The notes beneath the pieces are model-generated. The model was not told the DNA's origin. It did not search any database and saw nothing but the letters and a program-made list of their open reading frames with translations. Shown one piece after another: positions 31,124-45,000 of a DNA stretch of 64,000 nucleotides (its first letter is position 1; each line of letters starts with the position of its first letter). The translations under genes were made by a program, and so were the position numbers. The stretch comes from Diadema setosum (taxonomy: Eukaryota > Echinodermata > Echinoidea > Diadematoida > Diadematidae): contig NC_092702.1 of assembly GCF_964275005.1 (NCBI RefSeq), positions 31,720,726 to 31,784,725 on the forward strand, read 5' to 3'.

Positions 31124-32584
31124 AGGTATAGACATATAATCCCAATAACTCAGTGGCGTAGCACCATCAGAAATCTGCTTTGACAGGAAAATCTTTAAAC
31201 TTTGTACTGTCTCTTTCCACAATCACGACATGACAATGAAATATCACAGTATGTACAATGTATTTGAAATAATATGGTACATTGTAATTCGGGTTCATGG
31301 TTTGGTCAAACACCAGCAAGGCATATTCATTCTACACATCGTAAAGAACAGTAGAAAATGCTTTGCTTATTCTTCATTCTCTCATTTGAGCTGTGCCAAA
31401 TGGTCAAGAGTAGACCGACTCCTGATGTCAACAGTCCTCAAAAAGTTGTCATTTGGTCCAATTTTTTACCCCGGCGTCCCACAAGTTACGTTTGACAAAT
31501 AGCGCCCCTCTGTCAGTAATACTCAACTGACAACACAGAAAGTTCCGAGAAGGGGGGGGGGGGGGGGGAAGGAAATACAAACTTCTTGTGCAGTAAACCA
31601 TTGAAATCAATTCAAGTTTTCTATGGAAGTTCTTGGAATATCTCATCAGACCAAGGTTTAAATGGTCTGGGGTGTCACAAAATCTTGATCACCTCACAAG
31701 TTTCCTTTCTGTCCTGATTCCATCTGCTGTCAATATGAGGTCTTCCTTGCTTATCACAATGCCTCAGTGACTTGCCTATCACAATAAAAATGCTGTCACA
31801 TCCAGAGTGCTTGACACATGAGATGAAGAGTTTTTTGTTTTTTGTTTTTTGTTTTTTTTCTCAGCAGACATTCAATCTAGCCCTTTTCCACCAAACAATG
31901 AAATGATTCAAAACACAATGTACCACCTTTTTGCCACATCTCTTCTACACCAGTAACTTTTACAGGTTTTCTGTATTTACATGTAGCATATTCGACACAC
32001 ATTCCTCATATGCACTATATAAAGCAATCCCGCAACTTAAATACTCATCCACCAATGCATAATACTGTGACCTTAATTCTGCCCTTCATGTTCACAATAT
32101 ACAGCACCTCAATTCTGCAAGACAATGCAAAACCCAGACATGAAACACAGCTATAGCACAATGCATGTAAGTTGATAATGATCGCATGTATCCAGTTGAG
32201 GAGCTCGACATATGACACTTGTGGTCGCAATATGAAGTCTCACGCGGCCAGGCAAATTAGAAAGAGCACAAATAGTGCAATGTACATACAGCTCTTGTAT
32301 GCTTGAAAAAGACTCTGTGCGTCTTCTGGATGTCACCTTACACTCTCCTCTTCATACTCACAAAACGGTGCAGAAGACAGCTACAAACTTGAGGTAGGTA
32401 TGATACGAGTCTGTCAAATGTATCTGACACATTGATTTCTCCTCCATTTCATGGTAGACTCTGTCCCTCGTCAGTTGTTCACCTTACAATTAGTTAAGAT
32501 TCAGAAACTTCTTCATGCGCATCAATGTGAGAGTAGCCCGACCCGACTCAGGTGGTCATCTGTACAGCATGCATGTTCCTGATT

Positions 32585-32825
32585 TGGGGGGAAAGGGGTA
32601 TATTTTTGGGGCTCAAGTTGGCAACCCCCCCTCCAAATCGTTGAAATAGGGGGGTCTTTTAGTATTTTCCCCCCAAATATTTCTAATTAGGGGTAATTTC
32701 AAAATCCCTCCCTCTGAATTAGGGTTCCGGGGTTTCAAACTCCAAAAAAATTCCAAAAGAGGGTAGTGGGGTTTCTGGAACAAGCATACACTGCATGTGT
32801 ATGGTTGGCTGGGGGGGGGGGGGGA
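32585..32825. repeat. G/C-run low-complexity patch
   Basis: Irregular GGGGG and CCCCCC blocks separated by A/T-rich spacers, ending with a G run at 32812-32823. No repeat period could be defined. Confidence 0.5.
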
Positions 32826-35800
32826 GCAGACAGACACGCATGTAAAAGAAGCGCACTTCACTGAAGTGCGGAGGCCAATGATGACATGGTGTTGCAGATT
32901 GCTTGCAAGACGAAAGCCTAATAATAAACCATTGTATCAAAACATATTTGCATGCGTAAACTCTCTCTTATGTTACTACTGCCAGGTGCACGAAGAAATA
33001 CCTTTTCTTTTCCCTCATGTAAAATCAGTTTTTTAATTAATCCATTGAGAAACATTCTTGCATTAAGCTCTCTAAGAGGTTCGTATTGCAAAGTGCATGA
33101 AGAAATGCCAATTCTTTTCCCCATATCAAATAAGTATACAAATTAATCCATTGAAAAATATCCTCATATTAATAAAAAGTACATTTTAAAGAAAAAATCA
33201 TCCTCAGACACATTTCTTAAAGTGCCTAGTAGACTATCCCCATTGCGTACACATAAATGCTTCTCTTTCACAAACTGTGTTTGTTATGTACGTCTATTGC
33301 AGTAATTTTATAGCCACTATAACTATTCTCTTCGATTAAAAATATCTGCGTACTAAAATGAATATTGTTGCCTTCCTTATCCTACTCAGACAGTGCATCC
33401 CAGGCAGTGCATGATGTCATATCCTTCAATCACTGAAGAGAGCGTACACCCATTCTAGTTTGAAAATATCGTAAGATTTTAACTCACAAGTTATTATTCC
33501 TCCATCAAAACTCACTAAGATATGTCTTCAAATGTCTTCCGATCCTGCGGAACCGTGGGTATGGTATACACTGTGCTTGTGGATCCCATGTACGCTGCAC
33601 AAATTTACGGCGTGTGGGAGCCCACAAGCAGGACACACATAAAGGAAGGTTACACACAACTTAAAGGCAGCCTGTGCCAGCTGCTGGATGTCGTGTGAAT
33701 AAAAAAAAAATGTGAGAATTCATGCTACCAGACCCACACTCTGGAAACTCATGAGTGAGAACTTCCCCAGTTTCACAAAATCACAAGAAAACTATGAAGT
33801 TTGAGTCCACACTGGTTAAATGCCAATGAAAAAAAAACACACACAAAAAAAAAAAATTGGCCTTTGAAAAACACAGTATTTTGGTGTAAATATAAACGCC
33901 CCTAGTGCATTACTACTGTATGTATGTGTAATGTTTTTTTAAAAACATCTTGTCAAAGAGAAGCCACGATTACACATGTCCGATGTCTACATGTTTTACA
34001 ATTTGGCTAAAATTGCTAAAAATGTGTCACCAAGTTAAGATAAGTACCGGTGACCACGAGGTAATATCTTCTCAAAATGTATAAATATAAGGAATGAATT
34101 ATAGAAACATCACATTTACAGAAATTCATGACAAAAATGACACCCACATAGGTATTCATAATGAGTCTGAAAGTTTCTGGATCGGAAACTGTAGATTACT
34201 CTTACAATAAGCATCGTACAATTTACTTGGAATGATTCGAATCCCAGAGACTACCAAGTCCATGCTAAAAAGTTTGAAACTTCAAGAAATGGCTGCCCTA
34301 ATCCGAATGCCTGTTCTTCCAAGCTATGACTATAATTCTTGCTCCTCCTCTACATAAAAAAAGAAGAGGAATTCAAAAATGAATGTATCAATTCTAACAT
34401 TGCACAATCTTCATAAATTTTAAAGCCAATATACTCTGCACATATGATTTGATCAGCCCACATCTATAAATAATTACAGCAAAAATATACATCTATGTAA
34501 TTCATTGGAAAACATTTATATACAAAAGCAAATTTAGAACACTTCTATATAGTTATATACGTACATAAACCACATGCAAATAGTTAGAGATCTGATAAAA
34601 ACAAGGTACAAATACTCTTTTTCTTTAAAAATTTAGCTGTCACAGGAATAGGTCACAGACACTACCATCAGCTAGAATCCTTTCAAATTGACCCTGATCA
34701 ATGACTGAGCAGTGCTTCTATTATTAGATCTTTTCTTGTTGTTCTGACGGGACTAGAAGATGTCTTTTCTTCCCCACATGAGGTTCTTAATAGTGCAAGA
34801 GAGTGATTTTACCCTCAAAGAAGCAGTGAAATACCTTTACATGAACAATGAACAGAAAAAAAAAAAAGGTATGAGAACTGCTATTGACAGTGAGTGCCAA
34901 GTGATTACTAGTAACACAGATAGCGTGTCAAAACAGGATTACATTCGGAATTCGGACAAGAACCCATTCATGTGTCACATCTTGCATGCAGTTGTGACAG
35001 TCTGATCCTTACACTATGTCACAATACATTTCTGAGGAGAGGGGTGGAAATATACAGAGAAAGTGAAGAGAGAAGTTGGTGGAAACAAGAGAAAATCACA
35101 GGTAGAATAATTATGTTCATCCCTTGAGAGATCTTTACAGGCAGTGATTATTATGGATGATGGTGGTAACTTCACAATTTCCTTCATGAGTTTTTCATTT
35201 ATTTATTCTTTTTTTTTTCAGGGAGGTTCCTGCTCCATAGGAGACTCTGCCCCACTGACAGAAGTTACTTGTTTGCACAAAGTTTATCATTGCAGGCACA
35301 GACATTCAACACAAAAGATCTGAAAAGACCCAACTTGCAATGAAAAAGAAGAAAAGAAAATGATACGGAAGCAATGACCACTTCAAAACAGTTAGCACCT
35401 ACAAAAGGAAGAAAAAAAATGCCTTGGTTCATAATGCACACAAATTTGGGACTGTCTTGTGAAAAGTAAAATTCATTTTGAAGCTGACCTCTGGTACTCT
35501 TAACACTGCCAGTGACTTATTCAAATACAACAGTCTCTAAAGTAATTGTTTTTATCTCTTTTTCTCTTTTTTTTTGGGGGGGGGGGGTGGGGGCCTGGAG
35601 TTAGAGTTGGGGTTGGGAGATTAGAGAAACACATGGAAAGAGATAATGAATGTTTGTTTATTTTCTCCTTCAGGTCTAAATCACCTGCACCATAAATAAG
35701 CCTTTAAAATGAGCCTGATCAAATGCTTTCATGTTAGTGTTTAAAACAAAATATTTGAGTACAAGATAAGATTGAGTTGCCTCTAACCTCATATGTAAAA

Positions 35801-36565
35801 TAGAAGAGATCGCATGAAAGATGGCAAATACACATGGATAGCCTCAGGGGCCAAAGTCAGAGATGACCCAAGTTTCTTATCAGCTCCAATGGAAACAGTG
35901 ACGCTTGGTCCTTGTCCTCATCAGTCCTGTTTGAGTCCATCTGATGACCGCAGCACAAGGTCAAATGCATAAGGTGGTCACTAAATGTGATATCACACAA
36001 GACTCTCAATGAATGTATGCAGATGTAGCACACACGCGGCGTTGGTTTCCCTCTGTGTGTACATGACTTCTTCGTCTCCTTCTATCATATGACTTGTGCT
36101 CAGGTAAAAGTTTTGATAAACAAGAGATGCATGACTACACACATAGATGTAAAAATATATTGCTCATAGCATCATTCAATCGCAGTCAGTCAGAGTCTGC
36201 AAAGATAAAGGATTACACCTTATCCTCGAAGAAAGCCTATCAAAAGAAACAGGCAACAATTAAAAAACAAAACAACGAAATTAAGAAAAAAAAAAAAGGC
36301 TGCCAACTTGACACTAAATCTGGAAGACAAAATGGATGCATCCTTCTTGACAAAGTTGCACTTTCAGTTTCTTTACAGCTGTGACCAACTTGGCGCAATT
36401 CCAGTACTTCATTCCTTTCTTCTGTCCAACTTCCGGCACCAAAGCAATCCTGGAATACTTTCAATTTCACAGCATTCGATATCAAAGACCCGTAGCTTCC
36501 ACACATTATCCCCGCCAAAGACAGAAAGCTGTGGCGTCTTGTGAGTGGCAACAAAAATTTAGAGT

Positions 36566-36754
36566 CTAGAATCCCTGGTATACAGGCTCTTCAGTGGATC
36601 TTTGGTAGGAGAGTAGCCTCTCCTCCTCCTCTGTCCTAGCCCTCAGGTAGTGCTTCCTGGACCGGTACCTCTCTAAGAGGATGAAGACTGCCACGAGGGT
36701 CACCACCCCAATGGCAGCAACAAGGCAGTAGAACCCAATGGTTGGCACACATTT
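36566..36754 (-). CDS. Cys-rich membrane protein coding exon 8, membrane helix and tail
   Basis: 62 codons and a TAG stop. KCVPTIGFYC leads into the helix (LVAAIGVVTLVAVFILL), then a basic stop-transfer RYRSRKHYLRAR and the tail TEEEERLLSYQRSTEEPVYQ-GF. EEERLL fits the acidic dileucine pattern [DE]xxxL[LI], and the last four residues fit YxxPhi, both endolysosomal sorting signals. Acceptor CTCCAG. Confidence 0.92.
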   Translation of the reverse strand, partial: KCVPTIGFYCLVAAIGVVTLVAVFILLERYRSRKHYLRARTEEEERLLSYQRSTEEPVYQGF

Positions 36755-39007
36755 CTGGAGAGGATAAAAACAAAACCCATGCACATTTAGAAGACTGATT
36801 CTTTTGTGGTACACCTTTCTTTAATTGGACTCTCTGAGACAATTTGACATTTTCAATTGAAAGACTAATAGCCCTTACTTTCCTCTGTTCAATGATTGGC
36901 AAGCATGGTGAAGTGCATTCTTTACCAAGTGGCTCTGAGGTTTAGGTACAAACTGTTGATGAATTACCATTACCTAATCCCTCTAATCCCCATTTGCGTC
37001 ACCATGCCCTTCCTGTTGGACTGAGGCACATTGTTACATTCCAGTGCGCTTGCTACTTTTACAACTAGGTCAAGTTTGGATGGATTACACTGAATGCTGA
37101 TGAAAAAGTGCTTGGCACACCAAGAGTTAATTACTGCAATTTCTGAACGACATGTTCCTATGATTCGGTGACAAACTTCCTGAATCATACTTCCTGAATC
37201 AAAACTAAATCAATTTCCGGACAGGATTCCACTTTGATTTTGGAAATATGGACAAAAACAGTGTGTCTTTGTTTTTGAGGTTTCCTTTTATTCCTTTTTA
37301 ATATCAAAAATGCCACACAGATGCTTCCCTTTGACTCATTTTTCCTGTATCGTTATATCCCAATGAATATGTCACACTGCTTTATTTGATGGTTGAAAAT
37401 CTCGCTGTCAATAAGAAAGGCCACTTTCACCTATTTGCAATACTGTTAGTATTATATGATTCACATAGTATTTGCGTTACTATGATGATCTTATCATATC
37501 CTATCTGTACATTAAAAATGCATGGATATGACTTATGTTTAAAATTTTCCCCATCAATCTAAATGCACAGTTACAGACCAAAGCATGTATAATCAGTTGA
37601 ACTGCTTTTCATTCACTGATCAATATTCTTTGATGATAAATTTGTTATGTAACCTGCTGTGTATCATCATAAAAATTAATTAAAAAAGAAACAGTTCAAG
37701 AGCAACAGAGGATTTATAGAATATGGACAATGAATACTGCATATTGTGTTACAAATTGAATTTACACAAAAAGAAATGAATTTGGCTAGTCAGATAAGAC
37801 CTGTCAACTGACTTTTCTCATACACCTAACCACAACAAAGACAAAATAGCATCAATAATGGTAATTAGCATTAAAAAAAAAAAAAAAAATCAGTGCAAAT
37901 TAGTATCATTTGGTCTCTGACTACATTACCTTGGTTTCAAAGCATACCACTCACAAATGCACACACAATATCAAAAGCACATATAACAGATGAATGGGAG
38001 AAATTAGTTCCCAACAATATCAAAAAAAAAACCACACCAAAACAACAACAAAAAAACAATCAACTCAGTCATATATACCAGTACTTTTACATAAACTGTG
38101 TCTCCCTTATGCCCCCACACAGTTTTGACAAACTGATGATGTTAATTTTGCATATGATGTGACAATGCAAGACAATGAGTGTTAATTATATAGGATGCTT
38201 GTGACACCGCAATGCATCAGCGCTTTCTGTGCAATACGCAGAAAATATGATCTGCTTATGCAGCAATTCTGCACATATTTCCTATTATTAGTGTATATCG
38301 CTCACATTCTAGGAGAGGCCATGCAGAGTTTTTACATACAAAATCTGTACTACGGAACATAGGGGATATTAAATCACTGTGGCAATGGCACACTTTGCCA
38401 GTCTATTTTGTATTGCGGGAGCACGTACAAAACAACATATTTTCTACATTGTTGGCAGCTCTGCATAACTTGTTCTACTTCATTAGTTTTACACTCTCTC
38501 TAAACTACATTTTTAGCATTTCAGTTTGTTGATATCAATGTCACAATTCCTTACAAAAGTACCATGGATAGGATGTGTTGTGCTGCAAACTGGACATCTC
38601 TGTCTGGACGAATCTCACCTTGTTTTTCTCCATGAAGAGCGGGCCGCAAGTTTGGTACCTTGGCTCAAAGCTACCTGCTGGGCACGAGGCTTCCGGAGGG
38701 CAAGGTTTTGGGTCGCATGAGAAGCACTGTCAGAGGAAATACATTAATAACAATGTGAGAAACTGAGGATACTCACTTATTTCACTCACTTAGCCCCATA
38801 CTAATGGTATCCTCCCCCCCCCCCCCCCCATGTGCCTGGGCCAAGATAAATTGCCAGTGCTTACACATCTTATCCATTGACTTTGATACAGATTGCTGCA
38901 ATTATTAGAGGCATGTATAACACTCAGTCATCTTTGGACTGACGGCAGTCTATCCACAAGGGAAGAGCTCAAAAGCAAATTGTCACTCCAGTTGTGTATA
39001 CTGTTCA

Positions 39008-39048
<41 letters not shown>

Positions 39049-42000
39049 CATGGCATTACATTGGTTTAGAGCACAACAACAATTTGGCTGCAGTTAACCA
39101 CAAGGTATGGCAGTGGGAAAGGTTTGCTGGCCTTCTGCAGTGAAGTCAAAGTACAGTCCTTGAAAGACAACAGAAGACTAAAAACAGTTCGAACTAAAAT
39201 AATGAAACAATTGTCCCAACAAGAAAGAATTGGATGCTATATAAGAAATAAGAATGCTAAAATGCTTCATAAAGATTTTCTGGAAAAAACAGCTTTTGCT
39301 CAATGAAACTACAAGATAGAAGCACACACTAAGTATGCAAAATTGAAGGACAATAGAAAAATAAAAACAGTATTAACTAAAATAATGAAAAAAGCTGTTC
39401 TAACAAGAAAGAACTGGATGCTATTAAGAAATAAGAATGCTAAAATGCTTCATAACAATTTTCTGGAAAAACAGCTTTTGCTAAATGAATCTACAAGAAA
39501 GAAGTACCCTTGTGGGTCTAGAGACTGCAGTCAGTCCAAGTATAGCAAATAAGTTTGCTAACATCCTTCATATAATTTACATGAAAAAATTCCTTTGCTA
39601 AACTGGACTACTCTTGACTTCTCTAAAGAGAATAAAAAATTAAAACTGATGAGAATGAGAATGGTCATATTATGCATGACTCACCGCACAGTAGAAACCT
39701 TCGGGACACAAACGGCAGGTCAGCTGTCCCGCCTGGGTCTGGTAGTAGCCCTTGGCACACTGGCTACAGAGACTGGTTGAGGCCAGGGGCTTACTGAACC
39801 CAGGCTCGCACATGGTACAATTGTATGCTGCTTTGTGTTTGGACTCTCTCCCGGCTGGACACTCGTCACACCTACGTGGGGAAAGCACCTTCATTATCCA
39901 TGTATGTCAAAAGACGAGATTAAAAGAAAAAAAGAACTCACAAAATAACTAGAAAAGCACTCCGAGAGCGCAGACCTCTGCCAAGCAGTTACTTTCCACT
40001 AATGATCTTGCTCTTCCATAGAGATACATGTAAGTGATTTTCATCCACTGAAAAATCGCTCGATTTCCCAATATAGAAGCCTTTGTTACGTCATAAACCC
40101 TCAGATGCGCGGCGCGCCTCTCCCAAACAGAAACTAGAGCACGCACTTTAGTGCGCGCATGCAAACCTCAAATACGCACAGCCTGAACTCCCAAGTTCAT
40201 TGACCCTACCTGCCAAAATATCAAAATCCTTCATAAATTCCCCAAAAATTCTTGGATCACTACCAAAAGATAATTGTTTGTTACTCATGTCATTCTCAAC
40301 CTTTCCTGCAAGTTTCATCCCAATCCGTTGACTACTTTTTGAGTTATTTTGCACACGGACAAACGAACGAAGGAACGAACAAACGAACAAACCAACGGTA
40401 ACGAAAACATAACCTCCTCCCTTGGCGGTGGTAATAACCCCCTGCCGATTTTCATCGGCGTGGGTAATAACCACTAGGCCCCGCCCCTTCTGCATACCCC
40501 TACAGGTGCCAATGCAAGCTGCCACTGTCTCTACCATGAAGAACCAGTATTCTTTTTCTATTGGAGAATCACATTTTTGTTATACAAGTAGTATGTGAGC
40601 TCGCATTCAATTAGCCCTTTCCATAAAATTCCTTAAAATCTCTTCTTCTTTCTTTCATAATATAAACTTAAAATGACAGAATACATTTCTTCTTTTCTTT
40701 CATGCAGGGGATCTATAGATAAAAACATTTACAATGATTTTAACTATGGTGCAGGTACGACTGAATAACTACTTATAAAAGGGAAATTATACTCTTCTTA
40801 TTTTACAGTAAATGGGGGAAATTCCCATGCGACAACACAGAATTGCTACTTTGAGTGATTCAGAACATCACAAAAATCATATCTTTCTCAGTTTCATTGG
40901 TGAATTTGCTCAAACTTTCACTGCCTAATTCCTCTCATTAATGTGTCTGCTCCTATTTATGTACGCAGACTAATTTTCAGGGTGGATTTCCCCCTTAAAG
41001 ATGAAAAATGAATCTTTCTTTGTCAAGATATCTTACAAGACAGACAAGACAAATGGGGAAAATAAAATAATTACAAATAAAAATCAAACAAACATTGGTG
41101 ATGATATCAAGATATGTCATGTATATTCATGCACTGAGCCATTTTAGCTGTGAAAGAGTCCTTGTAATTGTGTACATGGTACCGCACAAGTGAGAGAGCT
41201 ACAATTTTGGTTTTCAAATAAATAATGACTGGTGTTTAATCTGGCTACACAATTATTTGTCAAATCCACGGCCAGTCAAGGTTTTAACAAACAGCAGGAA
41301 TTAGCCCGCTGTAGTCTCTGACCATCAACGGGCACGAAAGGTCAGTGGCGGTCATGTGAACAGACCCTGTGACTGTGTGGCAAAGGACACCACGTGCCAT
41401 TTCATTGTCTTTTGCACACAATGGGAGAAAAGCATTTGCAGAAGCTTACAATAAAAGGAGAGAGAGATCAATCTCGAGCAGACAGCAAAAACAAACAAGA
41501 CAAAACAAACAAAAACTTAACCCAGCCAGTGCCAGGGACTCTGGACAGTGTGTACAATGCAATGGGATTTTCTGTGCCCACCAGCACTCAAAGCACAGGA
41601 AAGATTCACAGACGAGGAGGTACATACGTGTACATTCAGGTGTAAGGAAGCCGACTGGTGGCTAGATTACTAAACTTCCTGGCATGTGACATTTGCATGG
41701 CTCTTCTTAGTTCTCAGTAACATGTCACAAAGTATCTTCGGAGAAACAATAACAAACTGCACTGAAAGCCATACATTTTCCGACTAACCCAGTAGCTAAC
41801 TGGTACGCAATGTATTTGTACTTCAGCCAACAAGGTTAGTCTACATCCTTCCAAACTTTATAAATTTTCCCATCAATAGCTGCAGTAAAATAGACACAGT
41901 GCTCACTACAATAAGCCAGTTCACAGTGACAGTTTGAGCATGTCCCTACAAAGGCCACTGCAGACTGTCTCTTCTTTGAATTCAATATTAATTCATTCAA

Positions 42001-45000
42001 TATTCTGTATGGCCAACAACATTTTGTTTGTTTGTTTTTTTTTTTAACACACACACACATACAATGTGACATGCATATACACTGTATATTGATTTGAAAG
42101 AAAAAAATAATAAAATAAATTGAGGCCCTTTCAAAGAGGAAGTAAACCACTTGCTACAATTACGGGATATAACTTGCTATGATGTGAAACAGTGGAAACC
42201 ATTTAAACCATGATATGTATAGAAAGCTTCTTTACTCAGCATAGATACTGGTATGTGAATCATGCAATTGCATGATCATATCAGTGTACTTGTACACACC
42301 CAATGGCATTTATTGGGTGTGTACGTAATCCTTCCCCACAAAAAGAAAAAAAAAATTGAAGTAAACAAGCACAAATCATCTCTCATACTTGCAATTTCTT
42401 TTGATATTGAATGCCAGGTTGATATCAACACGAAACCCATGGTATATTATTAGAAACCAAACCTTGAGCATAGAACCTAGAAACATAAGAATGTCCACAG
42501 CACTGCTAACATGCTGTAAAGCTAGAAGACATACTAATCCTCATTGCTCATTTGTCATCATTTTCTTAATCTTTGCTCCTTTTCCACAAAAATCCACTTC
42601 AAATTCTTCCCAAAATGTAACAGAAGAACCCATGAAGAACCCACACCAAAGTATTGCTTGACTGTTGATTTGAGAGGCCAGCTAGATAGATATACAGATT
42701 GATAGATAGATAGATAGATAGATAGAGTGATAAATAGGTGGATAGATATGGTGATAAATACATCAATGTGTGTTATGAACACTATACAAAAATGATATAC
42801 AGTTGAACCTCTCGTATCCGGACAAGTCGGGACCGGGGCTCGTCCGGATAAGGGATTTGGCCGGATACGGGAGACTCAATGCTTTATACATGTACATATA
42901 CATACACATTGCATGTACAGTGTACTGATGTAGCCCATTGTAGTACCACATGTAGTAATGTGTATACTGCAACCTTTTCATTGTTACACTCAGTAACAGA
43001 CCCCAAAATAGAGGTTCGTGTTTCAAGAATGAAATCATTTTCTTTTATAAATTCTTGGGATGATTTACCTAAATAATTATTAAGAAATGTATCAACTATA
43101 TGTAATTCATGTGCGTTTGTGTAGGAGTTCTCAAGGAGTTGGGAATCCCCCTTTCCTCCCGTAATTATTAAAAAAGACTAAAAAAAATCACGGCGAGATT
43201 GCGTCCGGATAATAGAGAGATCCGGATAAAGGGAGGCCGGATAATAGAGGTTCAACTGTATAACCCTTCTTTAATAGGAAAGAGACTTACGCTGAGCAGC
43301 CAGTGCGGTTGCAGTATGACCCAGCATAGCACGGCTGGCACTCAGTCTCACCAGAGAACCACTGGAAGTAACCAATTGGGCAGCTAGTGCAGTTCACATC
43401 CCCTGGCATGCTACTGACTTTACCTGTTTCAGACACACATACAATGAAAATATATGAGATCAGGAACACGCATGATTGGAATAATAACAATAATCATAAT
43501 ACAGTAGAAACTCAGTATAACGAGATCCTTGGGACCAAGACAATTTGTTCTTTATAATTATATAGGATATTTTGTTACACCAGTTGTCAATAAACAATAT
43601 AATACAAAGGAAATACATTTATTGAGACAGACGAAATTAGTTTGTCATATCAGGTATTTTGTTATATCAGATCTCTTTATACCAAGTTTCTACTGTACTG
43701 CATTTATAAAGCACATAATCAGCACATGCTTCTCTATGAACTGTACAATTCAGAATATATCTTTTGCTTACATACTATGTACACTAGGTAAATTGTAGAC
43801 AAAAGGGTCCATATCTACGAAGGTGGTTTATATCAAGCCCATGGTTTATCAAATGCAAATTCTGTGCGCGTAAATGTGCTTGACAGATTGCACATGCCAA
43901 TAGATATCCAATACCTAGTAATAAACATGTGAAAGGTACAGTGTACGCTTACTTCACACTTATTTTAGTCCATGGACTGAATTTAAACCATCGTCTTAAT
44001 TTGAAACCATCTTTGTGCAGAAAAAACAAGCCAGAGAGTTTTGGGTGTCAAAAATTCATGATCATGAAATTTTGGTTAAATTACTGTCGTAGAATTCTGA
44101 TGCTTTCGAGACATCCTTACATGCTGAAAGAAAATTACAACAAAAAGCCTACATACCAGAAAAACATAATCTGGACTTAAATCACTCAAGTTACTCAGCA
44201 TTCCTTGATAACCAATGACAGAAGAGTATTACTTACAAGTTGAATGTTAAACAAATACTTTTTTGTTACTTAAATCAGAGTAAAACAAAATTATCCTGCA
44301 ATATAGCTGTGTATCTGTAACTCATCACTAAAAAGTACACGTATTTGTACCCACCATTACAAGATATTTTCATACTGACCTGAAACCAAAGACAAAGAGG
44401 TCCCCCCCCCCCCAAAAAAAAGAAAAGGATCTGCGTAATATAAAAATTAAAATGTTCATACAGTCATATTTGGACTATGTACATTAAAAGAAAGAGACAA
44501 GTATGCAACTGTTGTATAGAAATACAAGTTACTATGGTAACACTATCAGCACTGACCTGTAGACCAATGCCCTTATATTGATACTCTCATCCCCTGTGAC
44601 ATGAAAAATTTATATCAAATCTAAAAATGTATACTTAGTACAAATACAAGGGCTTTAACCCCAACAATGTTTTTACCCTGGTGTCATACAAATCATATAG
44701 ACTGGAGCACATAATTTTGTCAGTAATAAAGAGCAATGAAACTGTTTACAGTGTACACAGTTTGATAATCAATACACAGCAATGATTTTGAATTGGGCAC
44801 GTTTGGTACCTTGGACTTTCAACAGTGGATAATGAACTTGAAATTTCACTGCAGTTTTTTTCTTGTTTCATTTGTGCTCATAAAGTGATATTTATTTTTT
44901 TTTTCTCTCCTTCATGCTGTGACTACCATATACATGTAGATGTGACAGGTTTTCACAAAATACGCTTTCTCTATTAGTCATGTTTGTGAATAATAAATAT

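Larger units (their letters stand above)
29952..36565 (-). other. Likely long 3' UTR of the Cys-rich membrane protein gene
   Basis: No coding exon seen. The stretch is AT-rich and runs from the stop codon to an AATAAA on the - strand (29951-29946) followed by GT-rich sequence (TTGATGAGTTGGTTTTGTGA). It contains a foldback MITE (30955-31123), C/G runs near 31550 and 32812, and a G-rich low-complexity patch at 32585-32790. A 6.6-kb 3' UTR is long but common in deuterostomes. Earlier poly(A) sites cannot be excluded. Confidence 0.4.

Noticed and set aside
39013-39625. CRISPR-like regular array
   Set aside because: It is a (GA)n run and a 185-bp tandem repeat without spacers, in a eukaryotic intron.
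40148-40537. 129-codon - strand open frame
   Set aside because: It lies on a widespread interspersed repeat and shows no protein family.
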